From Phaeodactylibacter sp. (lineage in GTDB: Bacteria; Bacteroidota; Bacteroidia; Chitinophagales; Saprospiraceae): a stretch of DNA of 54,210 nt. The stretch lies in NCBI GenBank assembly GCA_024102975.1, contig JAGFJD010000028.1:1-54210 (forward strand). Reading direction: 5' to 3'. The position numbers and the translations under genes are program-made. Of the stretch, positions 25,059 through 34,227 are shown piece after piece (positions within the stretch are counted from its first letter, which is position 1; each line of letters starts with the position of its first letter). The notes under the pieces were generated by a model, which was given only the letters and a program-made list of their open reading frames with translations, did no database searches and was not told the DNA's origin.

Positions 25059-25334
25059 ATGAATATTGAATTCACGCAGAACGGATGGGAAGACTTTGAA
25101 TACTGGCTCGAGAACGATACGGAAATCGCTGTTAAGATCAAAGAATTGATCAAATCCATTAGAGAAAATCCATTTAAAGGTTTGGGCAAACCTGAACCAT
25201 TGAAATATGGATTAAAAGGCTTCTGGTCGCGCAGGATAACGCATGAACACCGGCTGGTGTATAAGGTGAGCGGGACAAGAGGCGCTGATCAGAAATGTTC
25301 CATTATCCAATGCAGGTTTCATTATGACGATTAA
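25059..25334 (+). CDS. yoeB: YoeB/Txe family mRNA-cutting toxin
   Basis: This 91-residue protein is a complete YoeB-type endoribonuclease that cuts messenger RNA on the ribosome. The known catalytic residues are present: E46 in GKPEPLK, R59 and R65 in SRRITHEHR, and the terminal H88-Y89 in CRFHYDD. It follows its antitoxin by 9 bp. After it, a short gap to 25446 holds an inverted repeat AACAAGG/CCTTGTT with about 70 bp between the arms. Confidence 0.9.
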   Translation: MNIEFTQNGWEDFEYWLENDTEIAVKIKELIKSIRENPFKGLGKPEPLKYGLKGFWSRRITHEHRLVYKVSGTRGADQKCSIIQCRFHYDD

Positions 25335-25446
25335 CAGGGTTCTCAAAAAATAAACAAGGATTCATTGAAATCGCGATAGTCGACAGGCGACCGACAAGGC
25401 AGAGCATGCCGTAGTCGCCAGCCGACATCACTTCCCCTTGTTATAC

Positions 25447-26679
25447 TCACCGGCTCGCCAACTGCTGCCGCAATTCCTCCAAATCTGGATGGCGGGAGTT
25501 GGTGCGGGTAGCCGCCTGAAGATGCCGGGCGGCTTCGGGGGAATCGCCCCGCCGGTAGTAAATGCCGGCCATCACGCGGTTGACGTCGATGTTGTCCGGG
25601 CGTTTCTCATACTCTTTCCGGGCATATTCCAGGGCTTTGTCCTGGTCTTCCATCAGCTCGGAGTAGAGCTGAGCGTATTCCAGGTTCATGTTGTGGCCGC
25701 TGTCGGTATCGTCTTTCAGCATGGCCCATAGCTCTTTCATGGTGCTGCCAAATTCCTCCTGCCTTCCGGTTTCTTTATAAATATGTGCCAGCGACTCGTA
25801 GAAACTGAATTCCGGAATGATGCCCGCGGCCTGCTTCAGCAGGCGCTCAGCCTCCGGATAGTCTTTTCTCTTGATGGCCAGATCGGCCAGAGCCCCGATG
25901 GCAAAGGGGTAATCCGGCCGTTCGGCCAGGATCATCTGATATTGTTGTTCGGCCTCTTCCGGGCTGCCGTAGTTTTCGTAGAGCCTGCCCAGGGTAAGCC
26001 GCGCCCAGGCCGTTTCTTCATACGACGGAAAACCAGCAGCCACCGCCAGCTTCATGGCCTCGATGGCGCCGTCCACCTGTCCGTGAATCTCGCGCAGATA
26101 GGATATGCGGGCATAGGAGCGCAGGTCGGGCCGGATAGACACCATCTTGTCGGCCATGGCCACGGCTTCATCGTAACGCCCCAGCTCCACATTGGCATCA
26201 ACCAGGGCACCATAAATCTGAGCATTGTAAGGATTGATCGCCACGGCCTGTTTCGCCGTTTCCAGGCCGGCCGCAAAGTCGTGGAGCGACAGTTGTACCC
26301 CGGCCTTAGCTGCCAGTGCCCGGAAGCGGACGTCTTCGTCCGCTGTTTCCAACCGGATGCCGTCCAGCACTTCGAGGGCCGCCGGATAGTAGTGGCCGTG
26401 TTCGCCGGTGACGCGCGCCTCGTTGATGAAGAGATGGGCCAGCGTCAGCCGGGCCTCGTTTTCCGAGGGATCGCGCTCCAGCTTTTGCCGGTTTTCTACA
26501 TACAGATTCTGTATCCGTTCCCACTCTTTTTCCTGCCGCAGGGCAGGGTGGCGGTCCAGCAGTTTGGGGACGGCTATGGCCTGCTGTTCGCTATCGCCGC
26601 TCTTTTGGCTGCCTGAATTGCAGGATATAAGAGGCAGGGCAATGACGGATAGGATCAATAAAATATTGAGGATTTTCAT
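25447..26679 (-). CDS. TPR lipoprotein
   Basis: This 410-residue protein has a lipoprotein signal with LPLISC (Cys20) and about eight TPR units (for example NPYNAQIYGALVDANVELGRYDEA and ERPDYPFAIGALADLA). It is anchored in a membrane and probably acts as a scaffold. TPR lipoproteins of this kind often accompany DUF4331 genes in Bacteroidota; here the DUF4331 pair lies upstream on the same strand but is separated by 500 bp of repeats, so a shared transcript is doubtful. Confidence 0.75.
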   Translation of the reverse strand: MKILNILLILSVIALPLISCNSGSQKSGDSEQQAIAVPKLLDRHPALRQEKEWERIQNLYVENRQKLERDPSENEARLTLAHLFINEARVTGEHGHYYPAALEVLDGIRLETADEDVRFRALAAKAGVQLSLHDFAAGLETAKQAVAINPYNAQIYGALVDANVELGRYDEAVAMADKMVSIRPDLRSYARISYLREIHGQVDGAIEAMKLAVAAGFPSYEETAWARLTLGRLYENYGSPEEAEQQYQMILAERPDYPFAIGALADLAIKRKDYPEAERLLKQAAGIIPEFSFYESLAHIYKETGRQEEFGSTMKELWAMLKDDTDSGHNMNLEYAQLYSELMEDQDKALEYARKEYEKRPDNIDVNRVMAGIYYRRGDSPEAARHLQAATRTNSRHPDLEELRQQLASR

Positions 26680-26760
26680 TTTTTTGACTTTTTTTATTCT
26701 GGTTTTTGACTGCTGATCATTGAAGGAAGACGAGGATTAAAAAAGACAGGATTCATGATG

Positions 26761-26898
26761 CTACTGGACATTTTTTGGACACAGAGTACTCCGAGAAGGC
26801 ACAGAGATGCACAGAGGCTTGACTATCAACGGAAAAAACTTAGTGCACTCTGTTTTGAACTCAGTGCTCTCTGTGTCCAAAACCATTTTGTCCAGTAG
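26761..26898. repeat. MITE-like inverted-repeat element, copy A
   Basis: The element has perfect 10-bp ends CTACTGGACA/TGTCCAGTAG and inner arms GGACACAGAG.../CTCTGTGTCC that make it a long imperfect hairpin. A second copy is at 31198-31342. There is no coding capacity. Copy A sits beside an ACAGGATT repeat on both sides, so its target duplication is unclear. Confidence 0.75.
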
Positions 26899-26899
26899 T

Positions 26900-27165
26900 G
26901 TGGGCGGGATTTACAGGATTGCCCGAACGGTGCCGAGGTTGTGCAAAAAGTGTGGTTAGACAGGATTTACAGGATTTACAAGATTACGGCCCGAGCCGCC
27001 CATCCTGTTCATCCTGTTCATCCTGTCTACAAATTCCCACAGGCCACGCCGCCAATCCTGTTCATCCTGTTCATCCTGTCTACAAGTTCCCACAGGCCAC
27101 GCCGCCCATCCTGTTCATCCTGTCCATCCTGTCCATCCTGTCTGCAAATTGCACAACCCCGAACG
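26900..27165. repeat. ACAGGATT/ATCCTGT short tandem repeat block
   Basis: Units of 9 bp (CATCCTGTT) form tandem runs, nested in a 53-bp unit with CTACAAATTCCCACAGGCC that occurs twice fully and once partly (27001-27145). On the left the inverse unit ACAGGATTT (26953-26985) faces it, so the block can fold into a large hairpin. A copy of the same short repeat lies in the first codons of the in-frame extension of the CHAT gene at 52990-53020. No gene is present in 26680-27185. Confidence 0.8.
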
Positions 27166-27185
27166 GAAGCCAGGCAACAAAATCC

Positions 27186-29240
27186 TTATCTGGTTTTTAC
27201 CAGCTTCAGCACCTGCAGCAGTTGCCCGCCGGCGCCTTCAGCACGGGCGAAGTAGATGCCCGCCGGGTAATTCGCAGCGTCCCAGTCCACCTGGTATTCG
27301 CCGGCTTCCTGGAAGGAATTGGCCAGCACGTCCAGGCGGCGGCCGCTGATGTCATAGACCGATACGTTGACCAGGCCGGGCTGATCCACCTGATAGCGGA
27401 TCGTCGTCTGGTTTTCGAAGGGGTTTGGGAAGTTGCCCATCACCACCTGGCGGCCTACCGCAGGCGTGCTCATGCCCAGGGCCGAAACCCCGGGGCGGTT
27501 GCCGGAGGAGGCCACCACGCCGCCGCACTCGCCGTCGCCGGCGAAGGGGTAACTTACGAACGGAAATCCGTTGATGAATCCCTTGTCGTTTGCTTCCACG
27601 CCGGTGGAATAGGTGAGTACGTCGAGCAAATCCTGGGTTACCGGGTTGGGGCCGCCGGCAGTGTAGTCGTCATACCACAGGCCGATGGCTGCCAGCACGA
27701 CGCCGGAGACGGCCTGCAGCTCGATGCGGGTCACGTCGTCCTCCAGGCGGCGCCCGTTGGGGAAGCCGTCCATGTTGGGGATAAACTCTAGGTCGCGGGA
27801 GGCATTGTATTCCGGGTCGGTCAGCCCCAGCACGGCGGCCTGTATCAGGCCGAGAGAGCTGAACTGCGGGTGGTTGCGCGGCGTGGGCGGCACGGCCATG
27901 TTGAGGCGCAGCATGTCGCCTCCGTTGGGCAGGAAGTTGTTGATGAAGGGTTTGCCCTCCGCCAGGGGGTTGCCGTTTTTGCCCGTCGCCAGCTGGTAGG
28001 GCGGGAAGTTGGGCACGCCGGTGTGGAAGGCCGGCCAGAGGTCAACGGAACGCGGCAGGCCGGGGCCAGGCAGCAGCAACTCCCCGAAGATGGCGTCGTC
28101 GAGGGCAGTGCCGGCCACTGCCGGGCTTCCCTTGAGGACGTAGAGGCCGTCCTGGCCGTTGCCAAAGTCGAAGCTTTGCAGCGAATTGCGTTGGATGCGC
28201 AGGGGTGCCAGGGCGGGCACGGCGCCGCCAAACTGGTCGTCGTCCATATAAAGTGCCAGCTCGGGGTTGTAGAAATACTGGTCGAGCACGGTATCGTTCA
28301 GCTCGTCGTAGGGGGTCAGGGAATTCCAGTAGTCCTTCATGCCGATGGGGATGACTGCTTCGTTGGTCAGGGGCATGCCCAGGCGGGACACCTGCACCCA
28401 GTCGCCGGAATAGGACTCGCCTGCCGGTTCCAGCGTGCGGATGCGGGGGCGGCTGGCCGACGCCCATACGCCGATCACGTAGTCGGAGTCGAGGATGTTC
28501 CCGGGCCGGCGGCCGGCGCCGTTCTTCAACAGGTAACGGATCGGGATTTCCAGGGCGATGGCGCTCACGTTCTGGCAGGCCAGGCCGTCGCGGGGCGCGC
28601 CGTTCTGGCGGGGAGCGTCGCCCAGGTCAAAGATGCCGCCGAGGTCGACGAAGAAGGGGTCGTCCACGACGCCGCAGAATACGTTCTCGCCGGTATGAGC
28701 GCGGCGGTAGGCGCTGCGGAACAGGTCGCCGTAGGTGGTGTTGAGGCCGACCGGAGATTCGATCGAGCGCTCGCCAATGCGGGGCGGCGGCACGTTGCCG
28801 TTCACCAGGATGGGCAGCCAGGTTCGCCCGCCGTTGATGCTCTTCTCCAGCACGTAAGTAGTTTTCAGGTTCTGCTTGCCCAGGCGGATGTTGAAGAACG
28901 TCGTAGGATCTTCGTTGCGCTGGGAGAACGTAAAGCGATAGATGATCTCGTCGCCCGGTTTGGAGGCGTCGTTGTCGATGTGGATTTCGTAGCGCACGTT
29001 CTCGCCGAAGCTGTAGTAATTGGGCCCGCCGTGGGGCAGCTGCATGGGCACGTAGTTGGCGATGATCACGATGTTGCGCGGGTTGCGCGGGTTGCGGAAC
29101 GCGTAGAGGTCCGTATTGTCGGCCAGCGGGTCGTTGGCGATCAGCGGCGCTTCCCGGTGGCTGGAGGCCATGAGGGTGCTGCCAAGCATCAGGGCGGCAA
29201 ACAGCATCAGGCCGTATTTGGAAAGTTTATGGATAAACAT
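27186..29240 (-). CDS. DUF4331 protein with T9SS sorting domain
   Basis: This 684-residue protein has a signal peptide and SSHREAPLIANDPLADNTDLYAF, the mark of DUF4331, and then the conserved order FGENVRYEIHIDND, VQVSRLGMPLTNEAV and NGGDMLRLNMAVP. The C-terminal 80 residues are a type A sorting domain (NPFENQTTIRYQVDQPG, NYPAGIYFARAEG). It is a secreted surface protein of unknown role. The gene begins 27 bp after the stop of its paralogue, so the two form an operon. Confidence 0.85.
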   Translation of the reverse strand: MFIHKLSKYGLMLFAALMLGSTLMASSHREAPLIANDPLADNTDLYAFRNPRNPRNIVIIANYVPMQLPHGGPNYYSFGENVRYEIHIDNDASKPGDEIIYRFTFSQRNEDPTTFFNIRLGKQNLKTTYVLEKSINGGRTWLPILVNGNVPPPRIGERSIESPVGLNTTYGDLFRSAYRRAHTGENVFCGVVDDPFFVDLGGIFDLGDAPRQNGAPRDGLACQNVSAIALEIPIRYLLKNGAGRRPGNILDSDYVIGVWASASRPRIRTLEPAGESYSGDWVQVSRLGMPLTNEAVIPIGMKDYWNSLTPYDELNDTVLDQYFYNPELALYMDDDQFGGAVPALAPLRIQRNSLQSFDFGNGQDGLYVLKGSPAVAGTALDDAIFGELLLPGPGLPRSVDLWPAFHTGVPNFPPYQLATGKNGNPLAEGKPFINNFLPNGGDMLRLNMAVPPTPRNHPQFSSLGLIQAAVLGLTDPEYNASRDLEFIPNMDGFPNGRRLEDDVTRIELQAVSGVVLAAIGLWYDDYTAGGPNPVTQDLLDVLTYSTGVEANDKGFINGFPFVSYPFAGDGECGGVVASSGNRPGVSALGMSTPAVGRQVVMGNFPNPFENQTTIRYQVDQPGLVNVSVYDISGRRLDVLANSFQEAGEYQVDWDAANYPAGIYFARAEGAGGQLLQVLKLVKTR

Positions 29241-29267
29241 GATAGATGATTTATAGATTAATGAGAT

Positions 29268-31001
29268 TCACTCCTCATCCGTTTCCGTGCCGCTCCAGGG
29301 AGCAGCCAGGTAGGGGAAGCTGTCTTTAAAAGCCTTGTCGTTTTTGGTCACTCCGGTAGTGTAAGTCAGCACGTCGAGCAGGTCCTGGGTCACCGGGTTG
29401 GGGCTGCCGGCCGTGTAGTCGTCGTACCACAATCCAATAGCGGCCAGGGCAACGCCGGCGACGGCCTGCAGCTCGATCTGGGTCACGTCGTCCTCCAGGC
29501 GGCGGCCGTTGGGGAAGCCGTCCATGTTGGGGATAAATTCCAAATCTGCGGTGGCGTTATAGGCCGGGTCGGTCAGGCCAAGGACGGCTGCCTGGATCAG
29601 GCCCGCCGGGCTGAATGCCGGGTCGTTGCGGCCGGTGACGGGCACGGCCATATTGAGGCGCAGCATGTCGCCGCCATTGGGCAGGAAGTTGTTGACAAAT
29701 GGTTTGCCGGCAGCCAGGGGGTTGCCATTCTTGCCCGTTGCCAGTTGGTAGGGCGGGAAGTTGGGCACGCCGGTGTGGAAGATCGGCCAGAGGTCAACCG
29801 AGCGGGGCTGGCCGGGGCCGGGCAGCAGCAGGGTGCCGAAGATAGCGTCGTCCAGGGCAGTGCCGGCAACAGCGGCGCTGCCTTTCAGGCCGTAGAGGCC
29901 GTCCTGGCCGTTGCCGAAATCAAAGGATTGCAGGGAGTTGCGCTGGATGCGCAGGGCGGCAAAGGCGGGAACCGCGCCGCCGAAGAGGTCGTCGTCCATG
30001 TACAGGGCCAGCTCGGGGTTGTAGAAATATTTGTCGAGCAGGGTGTCCGCCAGTTCCTGATAGGGCGTCAGGGAGTTCCAATAATCTTTCATGCCGATGG
30101 GGATGACCGCCTCGTTGGTCAGGGGCATGCCCAGGCGGGACACCTGAACCCATCCGCCGCTGTCGTCGGGCGCAGCGCCGCCGTCGTTAAGGGTGCGCAC
30201 AGCGCGGCGGCTGGCAGAGGCCCACACGCCGATCACGTAGTTGGGGTCGAGGATGCTTTCCGGCTGTGCCGGCGCGCCGTCCTTCAGCAAGGTGCTGATG
30301 GGTACCTGGATGGCGATGGAATGGACGTTGTACTCCCCCAGGCCGTCGCGGGAGGGGCCGTTCTGCCGGGGCGCGTTGCCCAGGTCGAAGATGCCGCCGA
30401 GGTCGACGAAGAAGGGGTCGTCTGCCGGGCCGCAGTAGACGCGCTCGCCGCCGCTGCTCCTGGTGATGGCCTCTTCGATGAGGCCTTCGTACACCGTACC
30501 CAGACCTACACCGCTTTCGATCGAGCGCGGGCCGATGTTGGGCGGGGGCACCATGCCGTCGGTGATGAGGGTTTCGAAGCTCTCCCCGCCGTTCAGGCTG
30601 CGCTCCATGGTGTAGGTGGTTTTGAGGTTCTGCTGCCCCAGCCGGATGTTGAAAAAGGTGGTGGGGTCTTCGTTCACCTGCTTGAAAGTGAAGCGATAGA
30701 TGATCTCGTCGCCGGGAATGGCGGCGTCGTTGTCGATGTGGATTTCGTAGCGGATGTTCTCGCCGAACGTGTAGTAATTGGGGCCGCCGTGGGGCAGTTC
30801 CGCCGGGATGTAATTGGCGATGATCGTAATGGTGTTCGGGTCATCGGGGCTGCGGAAGGCGTACACGTCGGTGTTGTCCGCCAGCGGGTCGTTGGCGATG
30901 AGCGGCGCTTCCCGGTGGCTGGAGGCCAGCAAAGCGCTGCTTGCCAGCAGGGCCAGCAGGAGGCTCAGAGCCGCTGATCTCAAGGGTCTGAATCGTTTCA
31001 T
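29268..31001 (-). CDS. DUF4331 protein without sorting domain
   Basis: This 577-residue paralogue of the next gene has the same signature (SSHREAPLIANDPLADNTDVYAF) and nearly the same core, but ends at FPYLAAPWSGTETDEE with no sorting domain. It is thus likely to stay in the periplasm while its partner goes to the surface. It is first in the operon. Tandem duplicated DUF4331 genes are known in Bacteroidota, but the role is not. Confidence 0.85.
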   Translation of the reverse strand: MKRFRPLRSAALSLLLALLASSALLASSHREAPLIANDPLADNTDVYAFRSPDDPNTITIIANYIPAELPHGGPNYYTFGENIRYEIHIDNDAAIPGDEIIYRFTFKQVNEDPTTFFNIRLGQQNLKTTYTMERSLNGGESFETLITDGMVPPPNIGPRSIESGVGLGTVYEGLIEEAITRSSGGERVYCGPADDPFFVDLGGIFDLGNAPRQNGPSRDGLGEYNVHSIAIQVPISTLLKDGAPAQPESILDPNYVIGVWASASRRAVRTLNDGGAAPDDSGGWVQVSRLGMPLTNEAVIPIGMKDYWNSLTPYQELADTLLDKYFYNPELALYMDDDLFGGAVPAFAALRIQRNSLQSFDFGNGQDGLYGLKGSAAVAGTALDDAIFGTLLLPGPGQPRSVDLWPIFHTGVPNFPPYQLATGKNGNPLAAGKPFVNNFLPNGGDMLRLNMAVPVTGRNDPAFSPAGLIQAAVLGLTDPAYNATADLEFIPNMDGFPNGRRLEDDVTQIELQAVAGVALAAIGLWYDDYTAGSPNPVTQDLLDVLTYTTGVTKNDKAFKDSFPYLAAPWSGTETDEE

Positions 31002-31197
31002 TGGTGAAATTGATTTTAATTGAGTGAATTATCCGGGGCTGGCCGGAGGCATGGCAGCGGCAGAGGCTGCATCCGGCAAAGGAGCAGGCCGCAGCCGGGC
31101 GTCATAGCTTGCCCTGGCTTACCCGGAGGGTATTTTCAGGTTCGCGAACTTATTGTTGTACACACAGGGGGAAAGAAGCAACTGGCGCCAGAATGCC

Positions 31198-31342
31198 ACA
31201 CTACTAGACATTTTTCTGGACACAGAGTACACCGAGAAGACACAGAGTTACACAGAGACCTGATTATCAATGAAAAACACTCCGTGTACTCTGTGTTGTC
31301 CTCAGTATTCTCTGTGTCCAAAACCATTTTGTCCAGTGGTGT
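31198..31342. repeat. MITE-like inverted-repeat element, copy B, with 11-bp target duplication
   Basis: The element carries 13-bp ends ACACTACTAGACA/TGTCCAGTGGTGT (two mismatches). It is flanked by the exact direct repeat GCCAGAATGCC at 31187-31197 and 31343-31353, the mark of a transposition event. It is clearly related to copy A at 26761. The rest of the gap 31002-31447 has no gene. Confidence 0.8.
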
Positions 31343-31447
31343 GCCAGAATGCCTTTTCCAAATTACTTTCACCTGTAGTTACGTAGAGGAGGGGGTGGAT
31401 GGATTACAGGAGGGAGATTTTTTTTAATCACGCCACCGCATATCCGC

Positions 31448-34039
31448 TCAATCCCGAATCAACTGCAACTTCATCTTCCGAATCCGGTCTTCCAATTTTT
31501 CGGAACTCAATCTCTCGCGAAGGCGGTCCACCATAATCGGAAACGCAAAAGGCGTCGCCCGCTCCGGCCGGCTCAGCACCGTACGCTGCCTCTGAATGCG
31601 CCGCAGGGCCGCCCGCAGGCGCGCTTCTTCGAGCTGGAAGCTGCGCACCTCGTCGTAGGCCTGGAGGAGGAGCAGGTTGTCGGGCTCGTAGTCGCTGAAC
31701 ACGTCGAAGAAGAGCTGAGAGGAGGCCTGCAGGTGGCGGTCCTTCTTCTGCTTGCCGGGGTAGCCTTTGAAGACCAGGCCACTGATACTTGCGATGTCCC
31801 GGAAACGGCGGCGGGCCATCTCGGCGGCGTTGATGCTGGCGGGGATGTCTTTGCTCAGGCCTTCGGTGGCGAAAAGCCCCTGGCTGAGCGCCTCCTCGAT
31901 GGGTATTTCGGAGTCGGAGAGCAGTTCGAAGCCGTAGTCGTTCATGGCGATGGAGAAACTGATCGGCTGCAGGCGGGAAATGCGGTAGGCGAAAAGGGCG
32001 CCCATGCCTTCATGGACGAAGCGGCCTTCGTAGGGGTAGAACAAGAGGTGATAGCCCTCGCGGCTCTGGAAGTATTCGATGAGGAATTCCTCCTCGTCGG
32101 GAACGTGAGAGCGGCGGGACTGCAATTCGATGAGCGGCTCCAGTTTTTGCAGCTCCACGTCGGCCAGGTCGCGGCGGCTCAGCTGCGCCATTTTGAAACG
32201 CAGGGAGGAGGAAAGCTGGGAAGAAAGGGGCATCCTGCCGCCCTGCCAGCTGGGAATCTTGCCGGTTTTCTTCTGGCTGCGCTTCACCTGCACCATCATA
32301 TCCTTGATGCGCACCAGCTCCAGGCTGCGGCCGGCAAACCAGAAGACGTCGCCGGGGCGCAGCTGGGCGACAAACCACTCCTCGATGGTACCGATGCGCT
32401 TGCCGCTCACGTACTTGACCGTCAGGTTGGCATCGCCGGCGATGGTGCCGATCTGCAGGCGGTGGCGCATGGCGGTGCGGCGGCTGACGACCTTGTACAG
32501 GCCGTCTTCCAAGATCACCTTTTTGTATTCCTCGTAGGCGTCCAGCGACTGGCCGCCGGTGGTGATGAAATCGAGGCACCAGGCCCATTCGTCTTCGGTG
32601 ATGCTGCGGAACGAGTACGTCCCTTTCACTTCCTCATAAATCTCCTCCGGGCGGAAGCCTTCCGACACGGCCAGGGTCACCAGGTACTGCAGCAATACAT
32701 CAAAGGAGCGGATATAGGGGATCCGGCTTTCCAGCTCGCCCTGGGCGATGGCGTGCCGCAGGGCCGCCGCTTCGACCAGTTCCAGGGAGTGGGCCGGCAC
32801 GAAGTAAATCTTGCTCCGGGCGCCCGGCTGGTGGCCGCTGCGGCCCGCCCGCTGCATGAAGCGCGCCACGCCTTTGGGGCTGCCGATCTGGATGATGGAT
32901 TCCACCGGGCGGAAGTCGACGCCGAGGTCGAGGCTGGAGGTGCAGACCACGGCCTTCAGGATCCCCTGGTGCAGGGCGTCCTCCACCCAGTCGCGCAGCT
33001 CGCGGGCGATGGAACCGTGGTGCATGGCGATGGCGCCGGCCAGCTCCGGGGCTACTTCCAGCAGGTTCTGGTACCATATTTCGCACTGGGCGCGGGTGTT
33101 GGTAAAAATAAGCGTGCTTTTGCTGTTTTCCAGGACGGGCAGGACTTTCTCCAGCAGCCTGATGCCCAGGTGGCCCGCCCAGGGGAAGCGCTCGATGTCG
33201 TCGGGCAGGATGGATTCTATCTCGATCTGTTTGGGGATTTTGGCGCGCACCACTTTGTATTTGCCGGTTTCCAGGGTGTTGCCCAGCAGCACCGCCAGGG
33301 CCTCGTCCATATTGCCGATGGTGGCGGAGATGCCCCACACCTTCAGGGCGGGCAGCATGCCTTTCAGGCGGGACAGGGCCAGTTCCATCTGCACCCCGCG
33401 CTTGGAGCCGACCAGCTCGTGCCATTCGTCAACCACAATCGCTCTGAGGTTTTCAAAATAGCGGGAATAGCCTTTGGCGGCCAGCAGCAGGTGCAGGCTT
33501 TCCGGGGTGGTGACCAGCACCTGTGGCGGGTTTTTCTTCTGCCGGGCCCGTTCGCCGGATGTGGTGTCGCCGGTGCGGATGGCCACCCGCCAGCCGAGGC
33601 CCAGGCCGTCGGCGGCGCGCTGGATGGAGCTTTGGATCTCTTTGGCCAGGGCGCGGATGGGGGTGATCCAGATAGCGAGGAGGCTTGGCCCTGCCTCCAG
33701 CCCCCTCCCAACCTCCCCCAAAGGGGGAGGGGTAAGCCCAGGAGATGACTGCCTGGGAACAGTCGGCGGTAGCCTATGAGAAGCGTTCTCTTTTGCAGCC
33801 CCTGTTGAGCCTTCTCCCCCTCCTTCGGAGGGGGTTGGGAGGAGGCTTGAGGTTGGGAGGGGGCTTTTCCCCTCCAGCAGTATCCCCATCGCCAGGGCAT
33901 AGGTCTTGCCGGTGCCGGTCGGGGCGTTGACCAGGCCGCTGTAGCCGTCGAGGTAACAGCGCCAGGCTTCGAGCTGGAAGGGGAAGGGCTGCCAGCCTTG
34001 TTGTTCGAACCAGTGTTTGGCGGGGTGGATGTTTTTCAT
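31448..34039 (-). CDS. Lhr-type DEXH helicase (ligase-associated DNA damage response)
   Basis: This 863-residue protein has Walker A PTGTGKT (40-46), motif Ia TPIRALAKEI, DEWH (204-207), SAT in GISATIG, and the second RecA domain (TLIFTNTRAQCE, SSLDLGVDF, QRAGRSGH). The C-terminal Lhr-type winged helix and beta-rich region follow. The family is usually encoded with an ATP-dependent DNA ligase and a metallophosphoesterase; neither is nearby here. Residues 58-114, between motif I and Ia, are an extra 56-residue segment that coincides exactly with an inverted-repeat DNA element (33699-33866). The frame is intact, so the protein may still work. Confidence 0.85.
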   Translation of the reverse strand: MKNIHPAKHWFEQQGWQPFPFQLEAWRCYLDGYSGLVNAPTGTGKTYALAMGILLEGKSPLPTSSLLPTPSEGGGEGSTGAAKENASHRLPPTVPRQSSPGLTPPPLGEVGRGLEAGPSLLAIWITPIRALAKEIQSSIQRAADGLGLGWRVAIRTGDTTSGERARQKKNPPQVLVTTPESLHLLLAAKGYSRYFENLRAIVVDEWHELVGSKRGVQMELALSRLKGMLPALKVWGISATIGNMDEALAVLLGNTLETGKYKVVRAKIPKQIEIESILPDDIERFPWAGHLGIRLLEKVLPVLENSKSTLIFTNTRAQCEIWYQNLLEVAPELAGAIAMHHGSIARELRDWVEDALHQGILKAVVCTSSLDLGVDFRPVESIIQIGSPKGVARFMQRAGRSGHQPGARSKIYFVPAHSLELVEAAALRHAIAQGELESRIPYIRSFDVLLQYLVTLAVSEGFRPEEIYEEVKGTYSFRSITEDEWAWCLDFITTGGQSLDAYEEYKKVILEDGLYKVVSRRTAMRHRLQIGTIAGDANLTVKYVSGKRIGTIEEWFVAQLRPGDVFWFAGRSLELVRIKDMMVQVKRSQKKTGKIPSWQGGRMPLSSQLSSSLRFKMAQLSRRDLADVELQKLEPLIELQSRRSHVPDEEEFLIEYFQSREGYHLLFYPYEGRFVHEGMGALFAYRISRLQPISFSIAMNDYGFELLSDSEIPIEEALSQGLFATEGLSKDIPASINAAEMARRRFRDIASISGLVFKGYPGKQKKDRHLQASSQLFFDVFSDYEPDNLLLLQAYDEVRSFQLEEARLRAALRRIQRQRTVLSRPERATPFAFPIMVDRLRERLSSEKLEDRIRKMKLQLIRD
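33699..33866. repeat. In-frame 168-bp inverted-repeat element in the helicase gene
   Basis: Perfect 16-bp ends AGCCCCCTCCCAACCT (33699-33714) and AGGTTGGGAGGGGGCT (33851-33866), with further G/C-rich complementary tracts inside. The length equals 56 codons, so it keeps the frame. The encoded peptide is Pro/Gly/Ser-rich (TPSEGGGEGS, TPPPLGEVGRG). Other helicases of the family lack it at this place. Confidence 0.75.
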
Positions 34040-34227
34040 GCTGGATAAATAAACGGGGATAAAGGAAGAAGGTTTACGGCTAAAAAATGGTTCACTGCTC
34101 TTTTTTTCCCGTTCAGCCTGCTATTTACCAAAGTTTACCCCGATTCATTTCCGCCTGCCAGTTGCATTTTCTATTTTAGGGATTAAAAAATCATCAGGTC
34201 CTAACCAGACAAAAAAAATAAAGCCCG

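Noticed and set aside
27001..27150. Possible CRISPR array
   Set aside because: The spaced repeats have no unique spacers of equal length; the 53-bp units are near-identical throughout, and no cas gene is present.
31020..31427. 135-codon frame across the MITE copy
   Set aside because: It is made of repeat element and intergenic sequence, with no homology.
31733..33748. 671-codon plus-strand frame over the helicase
   Set aside because: The helicase motifs on the minus strand are beyond doubt. The opposite frame is an antisense shadow.
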